Source: Bacteroidaceae bacterium HV4-6-C5C
GTDB taxonomy: Bacteria > Bacteroidota > Bacteroidia > Bacteroidales > Bacteroidaceae
DNA length: 64,000 nucleotides
Assembly: GCA_007896885.1 (NCBI GenBank)
Contig: VOIU01000014.1
Coordinates: 1 to 64,000, forward strand
Direction: 5' to 3'
In this document: positions 1 through 8,622 of the stretch, piece after piece
How the letters are laid out: every line of letters starts with the position of its first letter
How positions within the stretch are numbered: the first letter of the stretch is position 1
Translations under genes and position numbers: made by a program
Notes under the pieces: generated by a model
The model's database searches: none
Seen by the model: only the letters and a program-made list of their open reading frames with translations
What the model was told of the DNA's origin: nothing

Positions 1-109
1 TTTTTTAGGCCCGTTTTAATCCGTTTTTAGGGATATTTAAAATCGGTTTTATGGGTGGGAATACTCCGATTTATCCAATGAGACAACAGCCTGTTCTGCA
101 ATCTTCACA

Positions 110-206
110 GCACTTTTAATTGTACCTTATGGAATTGAAATATAACAGACGGATATATGATGTTGCTGGACGAAGTACTTTTAATTGTACCTTATGGAAT
201 TGAATC
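110..206 (+). CRISPR. Two-repeat CRISPR-like mini-array or array remnant
   Basis: Two copies of a 28-bp identical core lie at 112-139 and 177-204, each ending GTACCTTATGGAATTGAA. Extended by a few flanking bases they give a repeat of about 30-32 bp around a single spacer of about 33-35 bp (roughly 142-174). The ATTGAAA(T) 3' end is typical of many type I-B/III repeats, which suggests plus-strand orientation; the second copy diverges at its last bases (ATTGAATC), as terminal repeats often do. No third repeat is visible at the expected distance to the left (1-109), and the window has no cas genes. It could be a relic, an orphan mini-array, or a simple duplicated sequence. Confidence 0.5.
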
Positions 207-300
207 ATTTTATCTTTTACTTTTTGCAGTTTTATTGTATTTATAATTATGGCTTATCGTTTATTTTCTCACAAGTTTTTCGAAGTATATAGAAAATGTA

Positions 301-308
301 TATTTTTG
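301..308 (+). promoter_or_regulatory. Bacteroidetes -7 promoter element for the thioesterase gene
   Basis: TATTTTTG fits the Bacteroidetes -7 consensus TAnnTTTG and lies 44 bp before the chosen ATG at 352. No clear TTTG -33 element is seen at the right distance. Confidence 0.45.
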
Positions 309-351
309 GAAAGTAAAACTGTTGATTAGTTGCTATGATAATAATATAAAT

Positions 352-843
352 ATGAGAAAGATTATTAATCCATGGAAGGATGTGGAAGGATATAATTGCT
401 TTGGCTGTGCTTCCCATAATGCCGCAGGAGTGAAAATGGAATTTTATGAAGACGGTGACGAAATTGTTAGTATATGGAAGCCCCAACCGGAATTTCAAGG
501 TTGGTTTAATACTTTGCATGGAGGCATCCAGGCGGTACTCTTAGACGAAATATGTGCTTGGGTAGTACTTCGTAAATTGCAGACTACTGGAGTAACTTCG
601 AAAATGGAGACTCGATTTCATAAACCAATTTCTACCAACGATACAAATATTGTTCTACGCGCAAGGTTGAAGGAACAAAAACGCAATATTGCTATTCTTG
701 AAGCGAAGATATATAATGCAAAAGCTGAGGTGTGTACTGAAGCGGTTTGTACTTATTTTACCTTTTCACGTGAAAAGTCGCAAAAAGAAATGCAATTCAC
801 TAAATGTGATGTAGAATCAGAAGAGGTTTTGCCTTTGATTTGA
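352..843 (+). CDS. PaaI-family hotdog thioesterase
   Basis: Encodes about 163 residues of a hotdog-fold acyl-CoA thioesterase of the PaaI/YigI type. The motif FNTLHGGIQAVLLDE matches the family pattern HGG-(x)n-D/E, in which the conserved turn binds the CoA thioester and the acidic residue serves catalysis. An N-terminal CFGCASHNAAG segment resembles the Cys-containing lead-in of many Bacteroidetes members. The ATG at 352 is preferred over the upstream ATG at 322 because family members start near the MRKIINPW segment and the upstream start would lie very close to the putative transcription start. The gene is monocistronic, ahead of the his leader. The physiological substrate is unknown. Confidence 0.75.
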   Translation: MRKIINPWKDVEGYNCFGCASHNAAGVKMEFYEDGDEIVSIWKPQPEFQGWFNTLHGGIQAVLLDEICAWVVLRKLQTTGVTSKMETRFHKPISTNDTNIVLRARLKEQKRNIAILEAKIYNAKAEVCTEAVCTYFTFSREKSQKEMQFTKCDVESEEVLPLI

Positions 844-872
844 AAGAAAAATAAAAGATTTTGTGATAAATC

Positions 873-904
873 TTTGGTTGTATCAAATGGATGCTTTACT
901 TTTG
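873..904 (+). promoter_or_regulatory. Promoter of the histidine operon leader
   Basis: A -33 TTTG (873-876) and a -7 TACTTTTG (897-904) are separated by 20 bp, an ideal Bacteroidetes promoter. Transcription would start near 911, about 20 nt before the leader-peptide ATG, so the attenuator is included in the transcript. Confidence 0.7.
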
Positions 905-929
905 TCGCATAATTCAAGAAAAATAGATA

Positions 930-980
930 ATGAAGAATATTGTTGCACATCATCGCCATCATCATTTTCCCAACGAATAA
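930..980 (+). CDS. hisL: Histidine operon leader peptide
   Basis: A 16-codon ORF reads MKNIVAHHRHHHFPNE, with five His codons within six positions. It sits between a consensus promoter and a Rho-independent terminator that ends 43 bp before hisG. This is the classical arrangement of ribosome-mediated attenuation: with low charged tRNA-His the ribosome stalls on the His run and antitermination follows. The RNA can form a pause-type hairpin in which GCCATC (955-960) pairs with GGTGGC downstream, extended by CACAT/ATGTG. The peptide is too short for standard gene finders. Identification rests on composition and position; the exact antiterminator fold was not resolved by eye. Confidence 0.85.
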   Translation: MKNIVAHHRHHHFPNE

Positions 981-1026
981 TCGGTGGCATGTGGTTTTGT
1001 GCAAAGCAATGAAAAACATAAATGAC

Positions 1027-1060
1027 GAGGCTTACCGAATTTTGGTAAGCCTCTTTTTTT
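1027..1060 (+). terminator. Attenuator terminator before hisG
   Basis: A 10-bp perfect stem GAGGCTTACC/GGTAAGCCTC with a 7-nt loop is followed by seven T residues. It ends 43 bp before the hisG ATG, behind the His-rich leader peptide, so it acts as the regulated terminator of the his operon rather than the end of an upstream gene. Confidence 0.9.
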
Positions 1061-1102
1061 GTTCGAAAGAAATAATAATAACAATAGAAATAAAGTAACA
1101 TT

Positions 1103-1954
1103 ATGCTAAGAATTGCAGTACAGGCTAAAGGTAGATTGTATGAAGAAACAATGGCACTTTTAGAAGAATCTGATATTAAATTGAATGCGTCTAAACGTAC
1201 ATTGCTTATACAGTCGACGAATTTTCCTATTGAGGTTCTGTTTCTGAGAGATGATGATATTCCTCAAACAGTGGCAACCGGGGTTGCAGATTTGGGTATT
1301 GTAGGTGAGAATGAATTTGTAGAGCGAAGTGAAGATGCCGAAATAATCAAGCGTTTAGGTTTTAGTAAGTGTCGCCTATCATTGGCAATGCCTAAAGATA
1401 TAGAGTACTCGGGAACTGATTGGTTTGAAGGTAAGAAAATAGCAACTTCTTATCCCGGCATTCTTTCTTCTTATTTGAAAGAAAAAGGCGTAACTGCTGA
1501 AATACATGTAATTACAGGATCTGTCGAGGTATCCCCCGGTATTGGCTTGGCTGATGCTATTTTTGATATTGTTAGCTCAGGCTCTACCTTGGTTAGCAAT
1601 AGGCTGAAAGAGGTGGAAGTCGTTATGAAGTCGGAGGCTTTGTTGATAGGAAATAGAAGTTTATCCGAAGAAAAGCGTGAAGTGTTGAAAGAATTACTTT
1701 TCCGTATTGATGCGGTGAAAACGGCTGAAGATAAAAAATACGTGCTCATGAATGCACCAAAAGATCGTCTGGATGAAATTATAGCTGTTCTTCCTGGTAT
1801 GAAAAGCCCTACAGTGATGCCTTTAGCTCAAGAAGGTTGGTGTTCGCTCCATACTGTACTCGATGAGAAACGTTTCTGGGAAATTATTGGAAAATTGAAA
1901 TCGCTTGGAGCTGAGGGTATCTTGGTATTACCCATTGAGAAAATGATTGTTTAA
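1103..1954 (+). CDS. hisG: ATP phosphoribosyltransferase, long form
   Basis: Catalyses the first step of histidine biosynthesis, condensation of ATP and PRPP. At 283 residues it is the long, hexameric form with a C-terminal regulatory ACT-like domain (about residues 210-283), which normally gives histidine feedback inhibition without HisZ. The N-terminal catalytic domain starts LRIAVQAKGRL, and the PRPP-binding region DAIFDIVSSGSTLVSN lies near residues 150-165. It is the first gene of hisGDCB, 43 bp after the attenuator, and hisD follows after 31 bp. Control by attenuation is strongly suggested by the leader. Confidence 0.96.
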   Translation: MLRIAVQAKGRLYEETMALLEESDIKLNASKRTLLIQSTNFPIEVLFLRDDDIPQTVATGVADLGIVGENEFVERSEDAEIIKRLGFSKCRLSLAMPKDIEYSGTDWFEGKKIATSYPGILSSYLKEKGVTAEIHVITGSVEVSPGIGLADAIFDIVSSGSTLVSNRLKEVEVVMKSEALLIGNRSLSEEKREVLKELLFRIDAVKTAEDKKYVLMNAPKDRLDEIIAVLPGMKSPTVMPLAQEGWCSLHTVLDEKRFWEIIGKLKSLGAEGILVLPIEKMIV

Positions 1955-1985
1955 TATGCTTTTTCTTTAAGAATAAAAGAGAGAT

Positions 1986-3269
1986 ATGAAGTTAATAAAT
2001 TATCCCGATCGCTCCGAGTGGACAGAATTATTAAAGCGTCCTCTGTTGAACACGGAAAATCTGTTTGATACGGTACGGGGAATTATCGATCGCGTGAGAC
2101 TTGAAGGTGATTCCGCCGTATTGGAAATGGAGGCGAAGTTTGATCAAGTAGAACTGACTTCACTAACTGTGACCAAAGAAGAAATGGATGAAGCGGAATT
2201 GTTGGTGGGTGAAGAACTAAAATCTGCAATACGTTTGGCTAAGCAAAATATAGAGACTTTCCATGCTGCTCAACGTTTTGTAGGCAAGAAAGTGGAAACA
2301 GTACCCGGGGTGACTTGTTGGCAAAAAGCCATCGCTATCGACAAGGTTGGACTTTACATTCCCGGTGGTACCGCTCCTTTATTCTCTACTGTATTAATGT
2401 TAGCAGTTCCAGCTAAAATTGCCGGCTGTAAGGAAATCGTTCTTTGCACTCCTCCGGGGCGTGATGGGAAAATTCATCCCGCGATTCTTTTTGCGGCGCA
2501 AACTGCTGGTGTTAGCCGTATTTTTAAAGCCGGTGGTGTACAAGCTATTGCGGCAATGGCTTATGGCACAGAGAGTGTATCGAAAGTTTATAAAATATTT
2601 GGTCCGGGCAATCAATATGTCACAGCTGCTAAGCAGTTGGTCAGCTTGCGTGATGTAGCTATTGATATGCCCGCAGGTCCTTCAGAAGTGGAGGTCTTGG
2701 CAGATGAAACAGCAAATCCGATGTTTGTTGCGGCTGATTTATTGAGTCAGGCAGAGCATGGAGTGGATAGTCAGACTATATTAATTACAACTTCCGAAAG
2801 CTTGCAAAAAGCGGTTCTACTTGAAGTGGACCGTCAATTGGCTGCGTTACCCCGCAAAGAAATAGCAGAAAAATCATTGGCTAACAGTAAGCTTATTCTT
2901 GTTCGGAGTATTGATGAGGCCATTGAATTGACAAATGAATATGCACCCGAGCATCTTATAATTGAAGCGGAAGATTATTTGTCTGTTTCCGAGAGGATTG
3001 TAAATGCCGGATCAGTATTTCTGGGCTCACTTACGCCCGAAAGCGCTGGTGATTATGCATCGGGAACAAATCATACTCTACCGACTAACGGATATGCCAA
3101 AGCATATAGCGGTGTCAGTCTTGACAGTTTTATTCGTAAGGTCACTTTTCAAGAAATAAAACCGGAAGGAATAAGACTCATCGGACCGGCTATCGAAACG
3201 ATGGCGGCAAATGAACATCTTGATGGCCATAAGAATGCCATAACGGTTAGGTTAAAAGCTTTGGAATAG
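1986..3269 (+). CDS. hisD: Histidinol dehydrogenase
   Basis: Oxidises L-histidinol to L-histidine in two NAD-dependent steps; Zn-dependent and cytoplasmic. The 427-residue length is normal. Family signatures are present: GLYIPGGTAPLFSTVLM near residue 120, FGPGNQYVTAAKQLV near 210, DMPAGPSEVEVLAD and the SQAEHG metal/substrate segment near 255, and an EHL motif near 325. It lies second in hisGDCB, with hisC following after 28 bp. Confidence 0.96.
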   Translation: MKLINYPDRSEWTELLKRPLLNTENLFDTVRGIIDRVRLEGDSAVLEMEAKFDQVELTSLTVTKEEMDEAELLVGEELKSAIRLAKQNIETFHAAQRFVGKKVETVPGVTCWQKAIAIDKVGLYIPGGTAPLFSTVLMLAVPAKIAGCKEIVLCTPPGRDGKIHPAILFAAQTAGVSRIFKAGGVQAIAAMAYGTESVSKVYKIFGPGNQYVTAAKQLVSLRDVAIDMPAGPSEVEVLADETANPMFVAADLLSQAEHGVDSQTILITTSESLQKAVLLEVDRQLAALPRKEIAEKSLANSKLILVRSIDEAIELTNEYAPEHLIIEAEDYLSVSERIVNAGSVFLGSLTPESAGDYASGTNHTLPTNGYAKAYSGVSLDSFIRKVTFQEIKPEGIRLIGPAIETMAANEHLDGHKNAITVRLKALE

Positions 3270-3297
3270 ATTATAAATTCTAATATACTAAATATAT

Positions 3298-4332
3298 ATG
3301 AGAACTTTGCAAGAACTTACCCGTCCGAATATATGGAAATTGAAACCTTACTCTTCGGCACGTGATGAATATAAAGGGGTGGCGGCATCTGTTTTTCTTG
3401 ATGCAAACGAAAATCCTTATAATACTCCTTATAATCGTTATCCCGATCCGATGCAGTGGGATTTGAAGGTTGAGATCTCAAAAATAAAAAAAGTCTCTCC
3501 TGGAAATATATTTCTAGGTAATGGTAGTGATGAAGCCATAGATTTGATGTTTCGTGCTTTTTGCGAACCAGGTAGGGATAATGTGGTGGCAATTGATCCC
3601 ACTTATGGTATGTATCAGGTTTGTGCCGATGTAAATGATGTAGAGTATCGCAAGGTTTTATTGGATGAAAATTTCCAGTTTTATGCTGATAAGCTATTGG
3701 CGGCTGCGGATGAGCGTACCAAATTGATTTTTCTTTGTTCTCCTAATAATCCGACAGGCAACGATTTAGATCATACAGAGATAGACAGATTGCTCAATGG
3801 CTTTGACGGATTGGTCATTTTGGATGAGGCCTACACTGATTTTTCTGAAAGAACATCATTTTTGAGTCTGCTTGATCGTTATCCTAATCTGGTCGTTTTT
3901 CAGACATTTTCAAAAGCGTGGGGATGTGCTGCGATTCGTTTAGGTATGGCTTTTGCTTCGACTGAAATTATAGCTCTTCTTAGTAAGATAAAGTATCCAT
4001 ATAATGTGAATCAGTTGACGCAAAAACAGGCGATGGAAATGCTGAGCCAGTTTCATGAGATAGAAGATTGGGTGGAGACTTTGAAAAAAGAACGAAGTGA
4101 TCTTATGGAGAAGTTTACTCAATTACCTTGTGTTTTGAAAATTTTTCCTTCGGATGCCAACTTTTTCTTAGCGAGAGTGACCGATGCCGTGGATATTTAC
4201 AATTATCTAGTGAATCGTGGTATTATTGTTCGGAATCGTAACTCAATAGCTCTTTGCGGCAATTGTTTACGAGTGACAGTTGGCACGCATTTGGAGAATA
4301 ATAAACTAATTGAGGCATTGATAACGTATTGA
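3298..4332 (+). CDS. hisC: Histidinol-phosphate aminotransferase
   Basis: PLP-dependent class I/II aminotransferase converting imidazole acetol phosphate and glutamate to histidinol phosphate. Over 344 residues it shows [11 protein letters not shown] (PLP phosphate-binding loop), [16 protein letters not shown] (the Asp contacting the PLP nitrogen) and the Schiff-base lysine in QTFSKAWG near residue 207. It is third in the his operon, with only 10 bp before hisB. Confidence 0.95.
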   Translation: MRTLQELTRPNIWKLKPYSSARDEYKGVAASVFLDANENPYNTPYNRYPDPMQWDLKVEISKIKKVSPGNIFLGNGSDEAIDLMFRAFCEPGRDNVVAIDPTYGMYQVCADVNDVEYRKVLLDENFQFYADKLLAAADERTKLIFLCSPNNPTGNDLDHTEIDRLLNGFDGLVILDEAYTDFSERTSFLSLLDRYPNLVVFQTFSKAWGCAAIRLGMAFASTEIIALLSKIKYPYNVNQLTQKQAMEMLSQFHEIEDWVETLKKERSDLMEKFTQLPCVLKIFPSDANFFLARVTDAVDIYNYLVNRGIIVRNRNSIALCGNCLRVTVGTHLENNKLIEALITY

Positions 4333-4342
4333 TCAGATACAT

Positions 4343-5470
4343 ATGAAAAAGAAAGTTTTATTTATAGATAGAGATGGAACCTTAGTGATAGAACCTCCCG
4401 TTGATTATCAATTGGACTCTTTGGAAAAGCTAGAGTTCTATCCCAAAGTAATGCGTAATCTTGGTTTTATTCGTAGCAAACTGGATTTTGAATTTGCGAT
4501 GGTAACCAATCAAGACGGGTTGGGTACAAAATCCTTTCCTGAAGAGACATTTTGGCCCGCGCACAATTTAATGATGAAGACGCTGGAAGGAGAAGGGGTT
4601 ACATTCGATAAGATTTTCATTGACCGCAGTATGCCCGAAGATAATGCGTCGACTCGTAAACCACGTACCGGAATGCTAAAGGAATATTTGCATAATCCTG
4701 ATTATGACTTGCAAGGGAGCTTTGTAATCGGAGACCGCCCTACTGATGTGGAACTTGCAAAGAATCTCGGTTGTCGCGCTATTCTTCTCCAAGAAAACAT
4801 TTCATGTTTAAAAGGTTTTGATGACTTAGAAGCTGCCTGTGCACTCGTTACGACGGATTGGGATAAGATAGCCGAGTTTCTTTTTGCCGGTGAACGTAAA
4901 GCTGAAGTTCGTCGGACAACCAAGGAAACGGATATTTTCGTTTCACTCAATTTGGACGGGAATGGAGTGTGTGACATTCATACAGGATTGGGCTTCTTTG
5001 ATCACATGTTGGAACAGATTGGCAAACATGGGGAGCTTGACTTGACTATTTCTGTCAAAGGAGATTTGGAAGTAGACGAGCATCATACCATAGAAGATAC
5101 GGCCATTGCATTGGGAGATTGCATTTATCAAGCCTTGGGTAATAAGCGAGGTATTGAACGATACGGTTATTGCTTGCCAATGGATGATTGCTTATGCCAG
5201 GTTACACTTGATTTTGGTGGACGTCCGTGGTTAGTATGGGATGCGGAATTTAAGCGTGAAAAGATAGGAGAGATGCCCACTGAAATGTTTTTGCATTTCT
5301 TTAAATCATTGAGTGATGCGTCCAAAATGAATCTTAATATTAAAGCGGAAGGCCAGAATGAGCATCATAAGATAGAAGGTATATTCAAGGCTTTAGCCCG
5401 TGCTATTAAGATGGCGGTGAGGCGGGACATTTATCATTTTGAATTGCCGAGTAGTAAAGGTGTGTTATAA
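4343..5470 (+). CDS. hisB: Bifunctional histidinol-phosphatase / imidazoleglycerol-phosphate dehydratase
   Basis: A fused enzyme of 375 residues. The N-terminal HAD phosphatase (about 1-165) carries the nucleophile motif FIDRDGTL, and [10 protein letters not shown] near residue 130 supplies the Mg-binding acid. The C-terminal IGP dehydratase (about 185-375) has the repeated metal-binding motifs [14 protein letters not shown] and NEHHKIEG. It performs the sixth and eighth steps of histidine synthesis. It is the last gene of this his cluster; hisH, hisA, hisF and hisI are not in the window. A separate PHP-type phosphatase resembling HisJ lies at 44921. Confidence 0.95.
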   Translation: MKKKVLFIDRDGTLVIEPPVDYQLDSLEKLEFYPKVMRNLGFIRSKLDFEFAMVTNQDGLGTKSFPEETFWPAHNLMMKTLEGEGVTFDKIFIDRSMPEDNASTRKPRTGMLKEYLHNPDYDLQGSFVIGDRPTDVELAKNLGCRAILLQENISCLKGFDDLEAACALVTTDWDKIAEFLFAGERKAEVRRTTKETDIFVSLNLDGNGVCDIHTGLGFFDHMLEQIGKHGELDLTISVKGDLEVDEHHTIEDTAIALGDCIYQALGNKRGIERYGYCLPMDDCLCQVTLDFGGRPWLVWDAEFKREKIGEMPTEMFLHFFKSLSDASKMNLNIKAEGQNEHHKIEGIFKALARAIKMAVRRDIYHFELPSSKGVL

Positions 5471-5511
5471 CATTCCTAAGCATATTATAGTTAGAGTCTG
5501 CATTGTTCTGT

Positions 5512-5550
5512 TGTTCGCAATTGAACAATGCAAGTGTTCGAAAATGAACA
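5512..5550 (+). promoter_or_regulatory. Paired palindromic upstream activator sites, TGTTC-N6-GAACA
   Basis: Two copies of the same 16-bp palindrome TGTTC-N6-GAACA occur at 5512-5527 and 5535-5550. Their centres are 23 bp apart, about two helical turns. They lie 31-69 bp upstream of a sigma-54 -24/-12 element. This is the expected layout for enhancer sites bound by dimers of an NtrC-type activator, and such an activator is encoded 1.7 kb downstream. Assigning that regulator to these sites is inference. Confidence 0.7.
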
Positions 5551-5580
5551 TCAGTCCACTCTGAATACTTTCCTGTGTAT

Positions 5581-5596
5581 TTGGCATACTCTTTGC
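5581..5596 (+). promoter_or_regulatory. Sigma-54 (RpoN) promoter of the TolC gene
   Basis: TTGGCATACTCTTTGC matches the -24/-12 consensus TGGCAy-N5-TTGC with exactly 10 bp between the GG and GC dinucleotides. Transcription would start near 5608, just before the ATG at 5627. This rules out the upstream in-frame ATG at 5528. Confidence 0.8.
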
Positions 5597-5626
5597 CTTT
5601 ATGTTTGCAATTATATTTTAGTAAAC

Positions 5627-7117
5627 ATGAAGAATTTTATCTTATTACTCGTTAGCATGTTGTTACCTTTGGGTAGCTTTGCTCAAATAAAAGAATCGAC
5701 ATCGCATGAGCATGCACTAACTTTGTCTGAAGCTATTGCCTTAGCCCGTATCCAATCAGTAGATGCTGCTGTTGCGCTCAATGAGTTGAAAACAGCTTAT
5801 TGGGAGTATAGGACATTTCGTGCGAATCTACTTCCGGAAGTAAACCTTGCAGGTACCTTGCCTAATTATAATAAATCATATAGTTCATATCAGAATGCTG
5901 ATGGCTCATATTCCTTTGTGAGAAATAATACTCTTGGCCTCTCCGGAGCACTATCTGTTGATCAGAACCTATGGTTTACGGGAGGTAAATTATCATTGGC
6001 ATCTTCACTCGATTTTATTAAACAGTTAGGAACAGGAGGTGTGAAACAATACATGTCTGTTCCGGTAAGTTTGAAATTAACGCAGCCTATTTTTGGAGTT
6101 AATTCTTTAAAATGGAGCCGTCGCATAGAACCTGTTCGCTATGAAGAAGCGAAAGCGGCTTTTATTACTGCTACTGAATCAGTCACAATGAAAACGATTA
6201 CCTATTTTTTTGATTTACTGTTAGCTAAAGAGGGTTTAGAAACTGATAAGCAGAATAAAAAGAATGCAGATAGGCTATATGAGGTGGCTATTGCCAAACG
6301 TAAGATGGGCCAGATATCGGAAAATGATTTATTGCAGCTCAAACTTAATGCTTTACAGGGAAAAGCGGATGTAACGGAAGCCGAAAGTAATTTTAATGCG
6401 AAAATGTTTCAATTACGTTCCTTCTTAGGTTTATCCGAAAATGAAAATCTACTTCCTCTTTTGCCTCAATCGGCACCGGATTTAAAAATGGAATATAATT
6501 TGGTATTGAATAAAGCACTAGAACGTAATTCCTTCGCACAAAACATACGTCGCCGTCAATTGGAAGCTGATTATCAGGTAGCTACCGCCAAAGGCAATTT
6601 ACGGAGTATCGACTTGTTTGCCAGTGTTGGCTATACGGGTCAAGACCATACTTTATCTTCTGCTTATCGAAATCTATTGGATGATCAAATTGTCCAAGTC
6701 GGAGTTAAGATTCCAATCCTTGACTGGGGAAAACGTCGGGGAAAAGTTCGTGTTGCTCAGAGTAACCGTGAAGTGGTATTGTCCAAGATACGGCAGGAAC
6801 AAATGGATTTTAATCAGAATATATTTCTGCTTGTTGCAAATTTTAATAATCAGTCGCAGCAGTTGGGTATTGCTGCTGAAGCCGATACGATTGCTGAAAA
6901 GCGCTACCAAACTAGCGTGGAAACCTTTATGATTGGCAAAATTAGTACTTTGGATTTGAATGATTCTCAGAATTCTAAAGACAAAGCTCGTCAAAGGCAC
7001 ATATCTGAATTGTTTTCTTATTGGTATTACTATTATCAGATCCGTAGTTTGACTTTATGGGATTTTGAACGTAATAGTCAACTTGAAGTCGATTTTGATG
7101 ATATAATTAGAGGGTGA
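5627..7117 (+). CDS. TolC-family outer-membrane efflux channel
   Basis: A 496-residue outer-membrane factor that would form the exit duct of a tripartite exporter. It begins with a signal peptide MKNFILLLVSMLLPLGSFA, followed by the typical ALTLSEAIALAR opening, two alpha-helical hairpin repeats (about residues 40-250 and 270-470), and late in the second repeat VGVKIPILDWGKRRGKVRVAQ, the family's conserved P-x-(L/F)-x-G segment. No membrane-fusion protein or transporter gene is adjacent, so its inner-membrane partner must be encoded elsewhere. The sigma-54 promoter and paired palindromes point to control by the downstream NtrC-like regulator. The ATG at 5627 is chosen by signal peptide and promoter position. 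Confidence 0.9.
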   Translation: MKNFILLLVSMLLPLGSFAQIKESTSHEHALTLSEAIALARIQSVDAAVALNELKTAYWEYRTFRANLLPEVNLAGTLPNYNKSYSSYQNADGSYSFVRNNTLGLSGALSVDQNLWFTGGKLSLASSLDFIKQLGTGGVKQYMSVPVSLKLTQPIFGVNSLKWSRRIEPVRYEEAKAAFITATESVTMKTITYFFDLLLAKEGLETDKQNKKNADRLYEVAIAKRKMGQISENDLLQLKLNALQGKADVTEAESNFNAKMFQLRSFLGLSENENLLPLLPQSAPDLKMEYNLVLNKALERNSFAQNIRRRQLEADYQVATAKGNLRSIDLFASVGYTGQDHTLSSAYRNLLDDQIVQVGVKIPILDWGKRRGKVRVAQSNREVVLSKIRQEQMDFNQNIFLLVANFNNQSQQLGIAAEADTIAEKRYQTSVETFMIGKISTLDLNDSQNSKDKARQRHISELFSYWYYYYQIRSLTLWDFERNSQLEVDFDDIIRG

Positions 7118-7200
7118 GTCTTTCTGGATTTTAGTAATGCAAACATCTTTGATTATTATTACTTTATTTGCTTGATTTCAAAGTTTGTTAACTTCTTGTA

Positions 7201-7230
7201 TTGTATAATATCAGGGAATGTTTATTTTTG
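7201..7230 (+). promoter_or_regulatory. Housekeeping promoter for the regulator-kinase pair
   Basis: TTG (7201-7203), 19 bp, then TATTTTTG (7223-7230) matches the Bacteroidetes promoter consensus, 24 bp before the regulator ATG. It would allow regulator expression independent of the sigma-54 promoter. Confidence 0.5.
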
Positions 7231-7253
7231 TCACTGATAACATTGTATAGCTT

Positions 7254-8615
7254 ATGATATTGATAATAGACGATGATAGTGCCGTACGCTCTTCACTCAG
7301 TTTTATGTTAAAACGCGCCGGATATGACGCTCAAGCGGTTCCGGGTCCTCGTGAAGCAATGGACGTAATTCGCGCTGAAACTCCAAAATTGATATTAATG
7401 GACATGAATTTCACATTGTCCACTTCCGGCGAGGAAGGCTTGACTCTTCTAAAACAAGTGAAAATATTTCGTCCGGATGTACCTGTTATTCTAATGACTG
7501 CATGGGGCAGCATTCAACTTGCTGTTCAAGGTATGCAGGCAGGTGCTTTTGATTTCATAACCAAGCCATGGAATAATGCAGCTCTTTTGCAACGTATCGA
7601 AACTGCACTTGAGTTGACTGCTAGTTCAAAAGAACTTCCGAAGGAGCAAACAGATGCTTTGGATAGGAGTCATATTATAGGTAAATCTACAGTTTTAATG
7701 GATGTATTGGGTACTGTAGCTCGTATAGCTCGTACTAATGCGTCTGTACTGATTACCGGTGAAAGCGGAACAGGAAAAGAACTTATTGCCGAAGCAATTC
7801 ATATTAATAGTCAGCGGGCAAAGCAACCTTTTGTGAAGGTTAATTTAGGTGGCATCTCGCAGAGTTTGTTTGAAAGTGAAATGTTCGGGCATAAAAAAGG
7901 AGCTTTTACCGATGCAACTTCTGATCGTACAGGTCGATTTGAAATGGCGAATAAAGGTACTATTTTTTTAGATGAAATTGGCGACTTGGATCTTTCCTGT
8001 CAAGTAAAGTTGTTGAGGGTTTTGCAAGATCAAACTTTTGAGGTTCTTGGCGATAGCCGTCCTCGTAAAACAGATATACGTGTGATATCGGCAACGAATG
8101 CTGATTTACGAAAGATGGTTGCTGAACGTAAGTTTAGAGAAGATTTATTTTATCGCATAAATCTGATTACAATAAAGTTACCTTCTTTACGTGAACGTCG
8201 TGAAGATATTCCACTTTTAGCACGGCATTTTGCCGATCGACAAGCTGATGTAAATGGATTATCGCGTACTGATTTTTCGGCAGATGCATTGAACTTTTTA
8301 TCTCGCTTACCTTATCCCGGAAATATTCGTGAGCTAAAAAACTTGGTTGAACGTACAATTCTTGTCTGTGGAAAATCTATTTTGGATGCTTCTGATTTTG
8401 AATCACAGTATCAGCATATTGATGAACCTGTAAGGGTTGCTGAAGGCTCCTTATTGGCTGGGATGACACTGGATGAGATAGAGCGACAGACTATTTTGCA
8501 AGCACTTGAGCGACATAAAGGCAATCTCAGCCAAGTGGCTCTTGCCTTAGGTATTAGTCGCGCAGCGCTTTATCGACGCTTGGAAAAATATAATATAACA
8601 GTCAGTGATAAATAA
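7254..8615 (+). CDS. NtrC-family sigma-54-dependent response regulator
   Basis: A 453-residue activator with three domains. The receiver (about 1-120) has the phospho-acceptor Asp in LILMDMNF, the conserved Thr in MTAWGS and Lys in FITKPW. The AAA+ domain (about 140-370) has Walker A GESGTGKE, the sigma-54 contact loop KKGAFTDA and Walker B GTIFLDEIGD. A Fis-type helix-turn-helix ends the protein (LSQVALALGISRAALYRRLEKY). It follows the TolC gene and is 7 bp from its partner kinase. The sigma-54 promoter and twin palindromes at 5512-5596 are its most likely target. Confidence 0.93.
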   Translation: MILIIDDDSAVRSSLSFMLKRAGYDAQAVPGPREAMDVIRAETPKLILMDMNFTLSTSGEEGLTLLKQVKIFRPDVPVILMTAWGSIQLAVQGMQAGAFDFITKPWNNAALLQRIETALELTASSKELPKEQTDALDRSHIIGKSTVLMDVLGTVARIARTNASVLITGESGTGKELIAEAIHINSQRAKQPFVKVNLGGISQSLFESEMFGHKKGAFTDATSDRTGRFEMANKGTIFLDEIGDLDLSCQVKLLRVLQDQTFEVLGDSRPRKTDIRVISATNADLRKMVAERKFREDLFYRINLITIKLPSLRERREDIPLLARHFADRQADVNGLSRTDFSADALNFLSRLPYPGNIRELKNLVERTILVCGKSILDASDFESQYQHIDEPVRVAEGSLLAGMTLDEIERQTILQALERHKGNLSQVALALGISRAALYRRLEKYNITVSDK

Positions 8616-8622
8616 AAATTAG

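Noticed and set aside
753..1101. Minus-strand ORFs of 72-88 residues over the his leader
   Set aside because: They are antisense to the leader peptide and attenuator and show no family features.
5528..5626. Upstream extension of the TolC gene to the ATG at 5528
   Set aside because: The extension would run through the palindromic sites and the sigma-54 promoter, and the signal peptide begins only at 5627.
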